This document shows, piece by piece, positions 1-6,450 of a DNA stretch of 15,757 nt. The position numbers and the translations under genes are program-made. Within the stretch, counting starts at the first letter, position 1, and the number at the start of each line of letters is the position of its first letter. This DNA comes from an uncultured Ilumatobacter sp. (GTDB lineage: Bacteria > Actinomycetota > Acidimicrobiia > Acidimicrobiales > Ilumatobacteraceae): positions 1-15,757 of the forward strand of contig CALAHA010000159.1 in assembly GCA_937891565.1 (NCBI GenBank). The letters are read 5' to 3'. Below the pieces are notes generated by a model. It was not told where the DNA came from. It did no database searches and saw only the letters and a list, made by a program, of their open reading frames with translations.

Positions 1-1
1 G

Positions 2-385
2 CTGTCGATGGCCAAGCGGCTACAGGCGACGCCAGGTGACGCTGAGGCGATTGGATACGACGAAGGTCGCAGTCGGGCAGTGGGGTACCGGGCTGCGCCG
101 TCGACACTCGAAGCATTGGTCGCTGATCTCGATCGTCTCGGATTCGACCCGGTAGTCAGCGACGACCCGCGAGTAAATCCAGCCTCCGATGATGACCTCG
201 CAGCGGTGGTGTCATTCGCCAACTGTCCCTTTGCTGACCTCGCTCAGCAACACCCTGATCTCGTCTGCAGCCTGCATCGCGGTCTTGTCATCGGGTTCGT
301 GGCCGACATGGGTGACACTCAGATCGGCGAATTTCGCGATATCACGAGCCGCACACCTTGCCGGGTCACGGTTTCCACCAGATAA
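2..385 (+). CDS. SufR-like HTH transcriptional regulator, C-terminal part (5' end outside window)
   Basis: The frame is open to the left edge, so only the C-terminal part of the protein is present and any DNA-binding domain would lie upstream. Counting from the ATG at 8, the segment FANCPF (70-75) followed by HPDLVCSLHRG (82-92) and a late cysteine at 118 matches the C-terminal effector half of SufR-type actinobacterial regulators, where such cysteines hold an Fe-S cluster. The three visible cysteines are C73, C87 and C118. The next gene is an Fe-S carrier, which supports a role in sensing Fe-S status, although elsewhere such regulators usually sit beside complete suf operons. The ATG at 8 is probably internal. 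The family call rests on motif memory; the link to erpA control is inference. Confidence 0.72.
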   Translation: MSMAKRLQATPGDAEAIGYDEGRSRAVGYRAAPSTLEALVADLDRLGFDPVVSDDPRVNPASDDDLAAVVSFANCPFADLAQQHPDLVCSLHRGLVIGFVADMGDTQIGEFRDITSRTPCRVTVSTR

Positions 386-386
386 T
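358..386 (+). promoter_or_regulatory. Probable sigma70-type promoter of erpA
   Basis: A -35-like TTGCCG (358-363) is followed after exactly 17 bases by GATAAT (381-386), one mismatch from the consensus -10. The -10 overlaps the stop codon of the upstream regulator gene. Transcription would start near 393 and give a leader of about 34 bases that contains the erpA ribosome-binding site. Confidence 0.5.
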
Positions 387-411
387 CTAATTGCACACTG
401 AGAGAGCTCCT

Positions 412-419
412 GAGGAGGA
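412..419 (+). promoter_or_regulatory. Strong Shine-Dalgarno of erpA, fixes its start
   Basis: GAGGAGGA ends 7 bases before the ATG at 427. This selects the ATG over an in-frame TTG at 391, which has no comparable site and would add 12 residues unlike the family. Confidence 0.8.
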
Positions 420-426
420 CTGTCAC

Positions 427-756
427 ATGATCACACTTACCGACACCGCAACCACCAAGGTCGGCCAGCTGCTTCAAGCAGAAGGCGCCGAAGATCTCGC
501 ACTCCGCGTTGCTGTCCGCCCCGGCGGCTGCAGTGGATTCTCGTACGAAATGTTCTTCGACGGCGACATCGCTGCCGACGACAACGTCACTAACTTCGGT
601 GACGATGGCAAGGTCCGTGTCGTTGTCGACCCGGCCTCGGCACAGCTCCTCGAGGGTGCAACACTCGACTACAAAGATGGGCTCGAGCAGAGCGGCTTCG
701 CCGTCACGAATCCCAACGCCACCCGCTCCTGCGGCTGCGGCCAGTCGTTCTCCTGA
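427..756 (+). CDS. erpA: A-type iron-sulfur carrier / insertion protein (HesB/IscA/ErpA family)
   Basis: This 109-residue protein has the size and layout of A-type carriers, which receive Fe-S clusters from a scaffold and pass them to apoproteins in the cytoplasm. The three cluster-ligand cysteines are present: C35 in RPGGCSGFSY (31-40), and C102 and C104 in the C-terminal CGCG. The start is set by an excellent Shine-Dalgarno at 412-419. The gene follows a SufR-like regulator, appears to have its own promoter and ends before a strong terminator, so it is probably transcribed as a single gene. ErpA and IscA cannot be separated by motif alone; ErpA is the usual actinobacterial name for a stand-alone copy. 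The family call is firm, the choice of subfamily less so. Confidence 0.93.
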   Translation: MITLTDTATTKVGQLLQAEGAEDLALRVAVRPGGCSGFSYEMFFDGDIAADDNVTNFGDDGKVRVVVDPASAQLLEGATLDYKDGLEQSGFAVTNPNATRSCGCGQSFS

Positions 757-879
757 GCGGCGCCAGATCTCCCGATGCCTGCGTTGCCGTCGTCGGTCAT
801 TGAGCAAGCTCAACTCCGTCCTCGGCGCCTCGACCTCGGAAAATCTGACTCGAAGAACTGATGAAGAAACTGAGTAAGA

Positions 880-914
880 CGCCCGCGGTCTGACCGCGGG
901 CGTTTTGCTTTTTC
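880..914 (+). terminator. Rho-independent terminator after erpA
   Basis: A perfect 11-bp GC-rich inverted repeat, ACGCCCGCGGT (880-890) and ACCGCGGGCGT (894-904), encloses a 3-base loop and runs into TTTTGCTTTTT (904-914). It lies about 120 bases after the erpA stop. The other strand has only a weak T-rich tail, so termination of the minus-strand gene ending at 1052 here is possible but less certain. Confidence 0.9.
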
Positions 915-937
915 TCTCCTTTTCTCTCCCTCTCTCA
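909..937 (+). repeat. 29-base pure pyrimidine tract with a tandem 10-mer
   Basis: Positions 909-937 are all C or T, and TTTTCTCTCC occurs twice back to back (911-920, 921-930). The tract directly extends the U-tract of the erpA terminator. The rest of the gap between the erpA stop (756) and the lipoprotein stop (1052) holds nothing else I can support. Confidence 0.7.
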
Positions 938-1051
938 AACTGAGCGGAGATCAGGTTTTCTTCTCGCAAGGCGCGCTGCGACGACCATGACTTGCGTCAC
1001 CGAGGAGCCGGCGGAACGCAGCGAGAAGGAAACGTGGCGCCGCTCAGCCGC

Positions 1052-1909
1052 TCAGCTCGTGAGGAGGGTGAGGCGACCGTTGAGTTCGGTGGAGTCCCAG
1101 ACGGCGTCAAGGCGCTCGACGACCACGCCGTTCGCATCGGCCAGGAAGAGTGCTGGCTCGTAGGTCATCCCGACTGCGGTGACTGCTGGAGCGATGTCGA
1201 TCCCGGCGTCGTCGGTGAACACTTCGGCGTGCACGTAAATGATCTTGTCGTCGAACAATTCGCGGCTCGCGACCAGTGCATCGAGTGCGGGCGCACAACT
1301 GCCGGTTGAGCAGAACGCGGGCGTGCCCACGTAGTACGCCACCGGCTTGCCCATGGTGAGTGCGTCGGTCAAGGACACGGTGTGGAACGGGCACGGTTCG
1401 GGCGACAGGGTGCACAGCGAGGCGAGGCCCTGTTCGTCCCCGATCGTCGGTGTGTCGAAGCCTGGGAGCAGCTGTCCTGGCGTTGGCACAGCGACCTCGC
1501 CAGGCTCCAGTACTTGGAACGATGCGCCTGTATCGGGACCGCCGTCGACGACGAGGGCATAGACCCCTGGAGTGTCGATCGTGGTCCGAAAGTCGTAGTA
1601 GGGCGCTGGCGCAACGGTCCGCTTGACCGCAGTGAACGCACCGCCGATCGGATTGCCATCGATGTCGACCACGCGTGCGCCGAGCGTGGCCGGGCCGTCT
1701 TGAATGAATTCGGCAGCGCCGGTCGACAGCGTGATCGGCATGCGGATCTCGCCGGGGACCAGCACGTTGTTCGGGAACCGCTGGACGAGCGTGAAACCTT
1801 CGCCCGAGCCCGAGCAGGCAGCAAGTGCCCCCGACGCGGCGATGCCGGCAATAAAGCGTCGCCGGCTGATGCCGGTTCCGAGTTCGATGAGCCGAGGAAA
1901 GTGCGTCAT
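1052..1909 (-). CDS. Tat-exported lipoprotein with thioredoxin-like domain
   Basis: The 285-residue protein starts with a twin-arginine signal (SRRRFIAG, 15-22) that runs into a lipobox LAAC with the acylated C32, so it should be folded before export and anchored outside the membrane. A beta-rich middle part (about 40-150) precedes a thioredoxin-like C-terminal region with an FCSTGSC motif (C200, C205) and a candidate cis-proline in TYEPALFLAD. The cysteine spacing is CxxxxC instead of the usual CxxC, and another pair sits at C156 and C163, so classical disulfide-reductase chemistry is uncertain; metal binding or a structural disulfide are alternatives. I chose the ATG at 1909, preceded by GAGTGG, over in-frame GTG (1918) and TTG (1924). 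It is divergent from the OmpA-like gene at 2021. Specific function not recognised. Confidence 0.75.
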   Translation of the reverse strand: MTHFPRLIELGTGISRRRFIAGIAASGALAACSGSGEGFTLVQRFPNNVLVPGEIRMPITLSTGAAEFIQDGPATLGARVVDIDGNPIGGAFTAVKRTVAPAPYYDFRTTIDTPGVYALVVDGGPDTGASFQVLEPGEVAVPTPGQLLPGFDTPTIGDEQGLASLCTLSPEPCPFHTVSLTDALTMGKPVAYYVGTPAFCSTGSCAPALDALVASRELFDDKIIYVHAEVFTDDAGIDIAPAVTAVGMTYEPALFLADANGVVVERLDAVWDSTELNGRLTLLTS

Positions 1910-2020
1910 GTAATCCACTCGCAAACTGTTGGGGGCAGCGACCGTGACCGAACGCTGTATTCAGAGGGGCGAGGACAGTCGTTGCGCTGAGCATCGCGAA
2001 CGTGCGAATCTTTGCGGGCC

Positions 2021-3595
2021 ATGAATGTGCCTGGAAGCCAACTCCCTCTCCGACGATATCGCCGCCGGATACTCGGGTGGGGCGCCGTCGGGGTGATCGG
2101 GGTCTTTGCGGTTGGCGCCGTGATCTTTGGGGCCCGCGTCGAGAATGATCTGGAGCGACGCGTCGTCGAACAGTTCAACGATGCTCAAGTCGGGCCCGTG
2201 ACAGCGAGATTCGGTGGCCAGGACGGCACGTTGTTGTGCCTCGAAGGTGCCGTTGCCATCCCTGAGGATCTCCTTGAGCGAAGCCGGGCCCTGTGGGGTG
2301 TTGCCTCGCTCGACCTCGACGATTCCTGTGGACAGGTTGCGCTTTCGGCAAATATCGATGCTTCGGCGGTCTTGACCACGGAAGCCCTGGCGACGACCGA
2401 GCCACTGGCCACGTCGCCGTCTGTCAACGTTGAGACGGTGGCCAGCCTGGTCGCTGCCGGGTCGCAGTTCTCGACATTGCAGGATCTCTTGGGTGACACT
2501 TTACTCGACGCGACTCTCGCTGGCGACGGACCGTTCACGTTGTTCGCTCCGACCAACGAAGCGTTCCAGGCACTTGGACCGGATGCGATCGCCGCGCTTG
2601 GACGCGACACCGAACTCCTCACGACAGTCCTCAAACACCATGTGACAGCCGGCGCTGTCACGAGCGCCGATTTCCGCAATGGTGTCGTGGAGATGCTCGA
2701 TGAATCATCGATAACCGTTGAGGTTGCAGATGGCGTGACGCTCATGAGCGGTGCATCGATCGCAACGGTGACAGAGCCTGACCTCATTGCCGACAACGGG
2801 GTTCTTCACGCTATCGACCATGTGCTCCTCCCGATTGGAATGACGGCCGGAGCCGAGACCAACGAGCCGATCCTCTCCGCCGAGGTCGCTGACGGCCAGA
2901 TTTTCCTGCGCGGCACCGTGGCGACGGATGCGCAGCGCATCGAGCTCATCAGGGCTGCTGGCGTCCGGATGAACCCGGCGAATGTCATCGACGACCTGGT
3001 CGTCGACCCCGGTTTCGCGGCGACCGACGCCGACGTCGAAGGTTTCGCCAACCTTGCCTCTCTGATGGTTCCAAATCTGATCAGTGGTGAGGCAACGCTC
3101 ACCAGCTCAGGCGTCACTCTCATCGGCGTCTACGCGAGCGACGAGCAAATCGCGATACTGAAAAGCGTGTCGGCCGATGACGTCACGTTCGACTTGACCG
3201 AGCGCGCCGCTGCGACCGAGGCCGACGCGGCAACGCTTCAGGTCGATCTCAATGCGCTCGTGACTGCCAACCCGATTTTGTTCGATCAGCGCAGCACGCA
3301 GATCACTGCTGATTCAGCAGCCATCATTGATCGAGTGGCTGCGATCTCGAACCGTGTTGGAGGCCTCGCCATCGAAATCCGAGGCCATACCGACAACGAC
3401 GGCGCCGCAGCGACGAACCAGCAGTTGAGCGAAGGGCGTGCCGAAGCGGTGAGCGCATCGCTTGTCGAGCGCGGGATCGCCGTTGGCGCTCTCACTACCG
3501 CTGGCTTCGGCGGCTCGCAGCCGATCGTCGACGCGGCTGGAGTTGAAGACAAGGCGGCCAGCCGTCGCGTTGAGTTCGTCGTCACCGTCCAATAA
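2021..3595 (+). CDS. Membrane-anchored FAS1 / BON-like / OmpA C-terminal domain protein (ArfA-like)
   Basis: The 524-residue protein has a basic N-terminus, one transmembrane helix (about 18-38) and a large exported part. Residues about 50-115 form a BON-like unit with a cysteine pair (C73, C103). A fasciclin (FAS1) domain follows (about 137-272), with FTLFAPTNEAF (172-182) and HAIDHVLLP (263-271). Two more BON-like stretches (about 283-330 and 357-395) lead to an OmpA peptidoglycan-binding domain (about 418-524) containing RGHTDNDG and ASRRVEF. OmpA-like domains bind peptidoglycan; BON and FAS1 mediate envelope or adhesive contacts. The order resembles mycobacterial ArfA with a FAS1 insertion. 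No clear Shine-Dalgarno is visible, and a TTG at 2012 would add three residues. The following gene begins 23 bases later, probably in the same operon. The role in linking membrane to wall is inferred. Confidence 0.85.
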   Translation: MNVPGSQLPLRRYRRRILGWGAVGVIGVFAVGAVIFGARVENDLERRVVEQFNDAQVGPVTARFGGQDGTLLCLEGAVAIPEDLLERSRALWGVASLDLDDSCGQVALSANIDASAVLTTEALATTEPLATSPSVNVETVASLVAAGSQFSTLQDLLGDTLLDATLAGDGPFTLFAPTNEAFQALGPDAIAALGRDTELLTTVLKHHVTAGAVTSADFRNGVVEMLDESSITVEVADGVTLMSGASIATVTEPDLIADNGVLHAIDHVLLPIGMTAGAETNEPILSAEVADGQIFLRGTVATDAQRIELIRAAGVRMNPANVIDDLVVDPGFAATDADVEGFANLASLMVPNLISGEATLTSSGVTLIGVYASDEQIAILKSVSADDVTFDLTERAAATEADAATLQVDLNALVTANPILFDQRSTQITADSAAIIDRVAAISNRVGGLAIEIRGHTDNDGAAATNQQLSEGRAEAVSASLVERGIAVGALTTAGFGGSQPIVDAAGVEDKAASRRVEFVVTVQ

Positions 3596-3618
3596 CGAGC
3601 ACCCAGACAGGAACCGTC

Positions 3619-4329
3619 GTGCCATACACACTTGCCAAATTCTTCTTGTGGGGTCTCCTCATGGCGCTCGCTGGCGGCTCCATTGGTTGGTTGTTGCGCA
3701 GCCTCACATGTCGCGCGGAGGTCGCTCGCGCCAAGGCGATCACGGTCGACAACGACGAACTCGATCGCCTCCGTAGTCGTCTGGCCAACCTCGAACCGGC
3801 GGTTGCCGAACGCGATCGTCTCCGTATGGAACTGGCCGATGTCCGTGGCTCAAGTGCAGGCGCACTCGGATTCGCAACGACAGCAAACACCTCAATCGTT
3901 CTCGATGAGCTCGTCGTGGATGACGACGCCCCGGAAGCAATGGCTGCATTGTCTGCCGATGGGATCAGCACAGAACTGCCAGCATCGGGAGCCGTTGAGG
4001 GACCAGCAGCCGTGGCCCCCGAAGCCCGTTCCGGGCTTGACCCGGCTGAGGCATCTGCAGCGCTCGGCAAGAAGGTTCGAATTGACGACCTCACTGTGGT
4101 TGAAGGCATCGGGCCGAAGATCACCGAGTTGTGTAACGCCATCGGTATCACCACCTGGGCGCAGCTGGCTTCGGCCGAAGTCGAGACGTTGCAGTCGATG
4201 TTGACCGATGCCGGCTCGCGGTTTCAGATGCACAAGCCGGGTTCGTGGCCAGGCCAGGCCAGGCTGCTCGCCGCTGGGCAGTGGGCTGATTTCCAGCAGT
4301 TGACAGCGGACCTCGCCGACGGGACCTGA
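3619..4329 (+). CDS. Membrane-anchored coiled-coil protein with helix-hairpin-helix domain
   Basis: This 236-residue protein has one N-terminal transmembrane helix (about 7-27), a heptad-rich probable coiled coil (about 44-75), an acidic low-complexity linker (about 95-150) and a C-terminal helix-hairpin-helix-like region (155-200) built around VEGIGPKI (161-168) and GITTWAQLA. Such regions resemble the HhH part of flap-endonuclease or ribosomal-protein-fused families and may bind nucleic acid or protein; no nuclease catalytic residues are visible. The start is GTG with AGGA six bases upstream. It follows the OmpA-like gene after 23 bases, so the two are probably co-transcribed and may form an envelope complex, comparable in layout to small membrane partners of ArfA. 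Function unknown; the pairing is inferred from position only. Confidence 0.78.
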   Translation: MPYTLAKFFLWGLLMALAGGSIGWLLRSLTCRAEVARAKAITVDNDELDRLRSRLANLEPAVAERDRLRMELADVRGSSAGALGFATTANTSIVLDELVVDDDAPEAMAALSADGISTELPASGAVEGPAAVAPEARSGLDPAEASAALGKKVRIDDLTVVEGIGPKITELCNAIGITTWAQLASAEVETLQSMLTDAGSRFQMHKPGSWPGQARLLAAGQWADFQQLTADLADGT

Positions 4330-4348
4330 GTAGGTGCTCTCGCTGAGT

Positions 4349-4354
4349 TAGATT
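4349..4354 (+). promoter_or_regulatory. -10-like hexamer TAGATT of ridA (leaderless arrangement)
   Basis: TAGATT fits TANNNT and lies 7 bases before the ATG at 4362, placing the transcription start at the start codon. No convincing Shine-Dalgarno or -35 is visible. Confidence 0.45.
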
Positions 4355-4361
4355 CAGCCCC

Positions 4362-4712
4362 ATGAGCAAGCCCCTCGGCCCCTATACGCCTGTCGTTCGC
4401 GCCGGCGACTTCATCATCATCTCTGGACAGGGCGGTCTCCTCGACGGCATCAAGGTCGACGGTGGCGTGGTCCCGGAGACCGTGCAGGCAATGAACAACA
4501 TTAAGTCGCTGCTCGCCACCATGGGCGCCACCATGGACGACGTGGTCAAGACGACCTGCTTCCTCACCGACATGGAGGATTACGCCCGTTTCAACGCGGC
4601 CTACGTCACAGCGTTCGGCAACCATCGGCCATCGCGGTCGTGTGTTGCGGTCGCTGAGCTTCCTGCTGAGTTTGTCGTTGAAGTTGAAGCGTGGGCCTAT
4701 AAGCCGGTCTGA
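4362..4712 (+). CDS. ridA: RidA/YjgF/UK114 family enamine-imine deaminase
   Basis: At 116 residues the protein is slightly shorter than the usual RidA (about 125-130). RidA proteins hydrolyse reactive enamine/imine intermediates made by PLP enzymes. The key arginine is present in SRSCVAVAELP (R92, C94), and E107 lies 15 residues later as in E. coli RidA (R105, E120), so a deaminase-active member is likely. SGQ (21-23) belongs to the family core. The start is the ATG directly after a -10-like TAGATT, suggesting a leaderless message. It stands 32 bases after the HhH gene and upstream of a small membrane protein and an amidohydrolase deaminase; whether RidA acts on products of that enzyme is speculation. 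Family call firm, substrate unknown. Confidence 0.92.
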   Translation: MSKPLGPYTPVVRAGDFIIISGQGGLLDGIKVDGGVVPETVQAMNNIKSLLATMGATMDDVVKTTCFLTDMEDYARFNAAYVTAFGNHRPSRSCVAVAELPAEFVVEVEAWAYKPV

Positions 4713-4763
4713 TTCCCGGCGTTGCTGTCGCCAGAGAGTTGCGGTGCCGTGAGCGGTGGCCAG

Positions 4764-4769
4764 TAGTCT
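4764..4769 (+). promoter_or_regulatory. -10-like hexamer TAGTCT before the 52-residue ORF
   Basis: TAGTCT lies 6 bases before the ATG at 4776 and there is no Shine-Dalgarno, consistent with leaderless transcription. A weak TTGCGG stands at 4739-4744, 19 bases upstream of the hexamer. Confidence 0.45.
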
Positions 4770-4775
4770 GACTGA

Positions 4776-4934
4776 ATGCTCGGAGGCATTGCCATCATCA
4801 TTTTCGTCGTTCTGCTGATTCCGGTCGGGGTGTTGATGACGGGCGCCGTTGCGTCGGCCGTGCTCGGAGAAGTGCTGCACCGCGATGGCACGAGCCGCCA
4901 CGAAGGCTCCGAACTCCTCGACATTCCTGACTGA
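4776..4934 (+). CDS. Small single-pass membrane protein, 52 residues
   Basis: Reading from the ATG gives an all-hydrophobic first half (MLGGIAIIIFVVLLIPVGVL, then MTGAVASAVL), long enough for one membrane helix or a helix plus re-entrant segment. A short charged tail follows, ending in the motif HEGSELLDIPD. The polar tail is where a partner could bind. The frame is clean, begins 6 bases after a -10-like TAGTCT, and ends 24 bases before the deaminase start, so the two are probably co-transcribed. I recall similar small proteins ending in HEGSEL-type motifs in related actinobacteria, but cannot name a function. It is short enough to be missed by usual ORF cut-offs. Confidence comes from hydrophobic architecture, spacing and promoter position. 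Confidence 0.7.
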   Translation: MLGGIAIIIFVVLLIPVGVLMTGAVASAVLGEVLHRDGTSRHEGSELLDIPD

Positions 4935-4958
4935 CCTGGCGCCAATGAAGGGCCGTTC

Positions 4959-6329
4959 ATGACCAACGCTGTCGCTGATCTGGTCATCGCGAACGCGCGG
5001 TGCGTCGCGACAATGGACGGCGCCCGCCGTGAGATCTCCGGCGGATGGGTTGCTATCACCGATGGCCTCGTCTCTGGAGTAGGTGACGGGCCCGCTCCCG
5101 AAGCAGCCAAGACCATCGACGCCACCGACTGCCTGGTTACCCCGGGGCTGATTAACACCCACCACCACCTGTATCAGAACCTGACGCGGGCGTTCCCGGC
5201 CATGACCGACAAACCTCTGTTCGGGTGGCTGCAGTCGCTGTATCCGCTGTGGCGTGCCATCGACACCGAGTCGGTCCACGTGTCGGCCTGGGTCGGCCTG
5301 GCCGAACTCGCGCTGTCGGGCTGCACGACCTCGTCTGACCACCTCTATCTCCACCCCCACGGGGCAGGCGACCTGCTGACTGCCGAGATCGAGGCCGCCC
5401 AAGACCTTGGCATCCGTTTCCACCCGACGCGCGGTTCGATGTCGCTGTCCGAGAAAGACGGCGGCCTTCCGCCCGATGACGTGGTCGCTGACGACGACGA
5501 GATTCTCGCGGCGAGCGAAGCAGCGGTGCTTCGTCACCACGACCGATCACACGGCGCTATGACGCGGGTGGCGTTGGCGCCTTGCTCACCGTTCTCGGTC
5601 ACCGAAGATCTGATGGTCCGCTCAGCCGAGCTCGCCGAACGGCTCGACGTCCGCCTGCATACCCACTTCGCTGAGAATGCCGAAGACGACGAATTCAGCC
5701 TCGCCACCTTTGGATGTCGACCAATGGAGTACCTCGAACGCACGGGCTGGTGTACCGACCGCACGTGGGTTGCGCACTGTGTGATGCCCAACCACGACGA
5801 GATCCAACGGCTCGGAGCTGCGGGCGTCGGTGCAGCCCATTGCCCGTCAAGCAACATGATCCTGTCGTCGGGGATCGCACCGATTGTCGACCTGCGCGCC
5901 GCCGGCGTCAAGGTCGGTCTCGGCGTCGATGGTTCGTCGTCAGCCGATTCTGGATCGCTCTGGCTTGAAGCCCGCCAAGCGATGCTGCTTGCCAAGCTGC
6001 GTGATGGTGCCGATGCGGGCACGGCTCGGATGGCGCTCGAAGTTGCGACGCTCGGTGGCGCCGGCTGCCTCGGCCGCGAAGGCGAGATCGGCGTGCTTGA
6101 GGTGGGTGCCGTTGGCGATGTTGCCGTGTGGTCGTTGAATGGGCCGCAGTTTGCAGGTGCCCTCGCCGACCCAATCGAGGCCTGGCTGCGTTGTGGGCCG
6201 ACCGGCGCCCGAGACACGGTCGTGCACGGCGAGCCCATCGTTGCCGACGGCATGCTCGTGAGCGGCCGTCTTGAGGAGATGCTTGGCGCTCACGCTGCTC
6301 TGTCCCGGAAGATCCAGAAGCTGAACTAA
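4959..6329 (+). CDS. Amidohydrolase, probable 8-oxoguanine deaminase
   Basis: The 456-residue enzyme belongs to the metal-dependent cytosine/guanine deaminase group of the amidohydrolase superfamily. The metal site is complete: H68 and H70 in NTHHHLYQN, H236 in HTHFAEN with E239 close by, H273 in VAHC and D324 in GVDGSSS. RGSMSLSEKDGGLPPDD (158-174) and the GVDGSSSADSGSLW stretch are typical of the 8-oxoguanine deaminases related to PA0142, which convert free 8-oxoguanine to urate. Neighbouring substrates such as other purines or triazines cannot be excluded from sequence. The start is fixed by GAAGGG (4947-4952), six bases before the ATG. It follows the 52-residue membrane protein by 24 bases and ends just before a 9-bp tandem repeat. 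Family certain, substrate likely. Confidence 0.88.
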   Translation: MTNAVADLVIANARCVATMDGARREISGGWVAITDGLVSGVGDGPAPEAAKTIDATDCLVTPGLINTHHHLYQNLTRAFPAMTDKPLFGWLQSLYPLWRAIDTESVHVSAWVGLAELALSGCTTSSDHLYLHPHGAGDLLTAEIEAAQDLGIRFHPTRGSMSLSEKDGGLPPDDVVADDDEILAASEAAVLRHHDRSHGAMTRVALAPCSPFSVTEDLMVRSAELAERLDVRLHTHFAENAEDDEFSLATFGCRPMEYLERTGWCTDRTWVAHCVMPNHDEIQRLGAAGVGAAHCPSSNMILSSGIAPIVDLRAAGVKVGLGVDGSSSADSGSLWLEARQAMLLAKLRDGADAGTARMALEVATLGGAGCLGREGEIGVLEVGAVGDVAVWSLNGPQFAGALADPIEAWLRCGPTGARDTVVHGEPIVADGMLVSGRLEEMLGAHAALSRKIQKLN

Positions 6330-6332
6330 ATT

Positions 6333-6368
6333 CCTTGTCGTTCTTGTATGTCCTGTGTTTCTTGTGTT
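6333..6368 (+). repeat. Four tandem copies of a degenerate 9-bp unit
   Basis: Units CCTTGTCGT, TCTTGTATG, TCCTGTGTT and TCTTGTGTT stand head to tail from 4 bases after the deaminase stop. Consensus is TCTTGTGTT (AACACAAGA on the other strand). The stretch is pyrimidine-rich and has no hairpin. No coding role is apparent. It may belong to the 3' end of the deaminase transcript. Confidence 0.7.
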
Positions 6369-6437
6369 CCTCGGATTGGAAGTGAACCCGTGACGCGTAT
6401 CTCGCAGGGGTGACGGGCCGCAGCTGTCCGCAGTGGG

Positions 6438-6443
6438 CACAAT
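6438..6443 (+). promoter_or_regulatory. -10-like hexamer CACAAT before the SGNH gene
   Basis: CACAAT keeps the key A2 and T6 of a -10 and ends 7 bases before the GTG at 6451, which favours that GTG over the in-frame GTG at 6433 and suggests a leaderless message. Confidence 0.35.
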
Positions 6444-6450
6444 AGGCAAG

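Noticed and set aside
775..861. 28-codon ATG frame between erpA and its terminator
   Set aside because: It has no Shine-Dalgarno, no hydrophobic or conserved-looking pattern, and a composition like untranslated sequence. The terminator after it is adequately explained by erpA.
4224..5540. Minus-strand open frame of 438 codons
   Set aside because: It spans the opposite strand of the HhH gene end, ridA, the small membrane gene and the deaminase start. It has no recognisable motif and is a codon-bias shadow.
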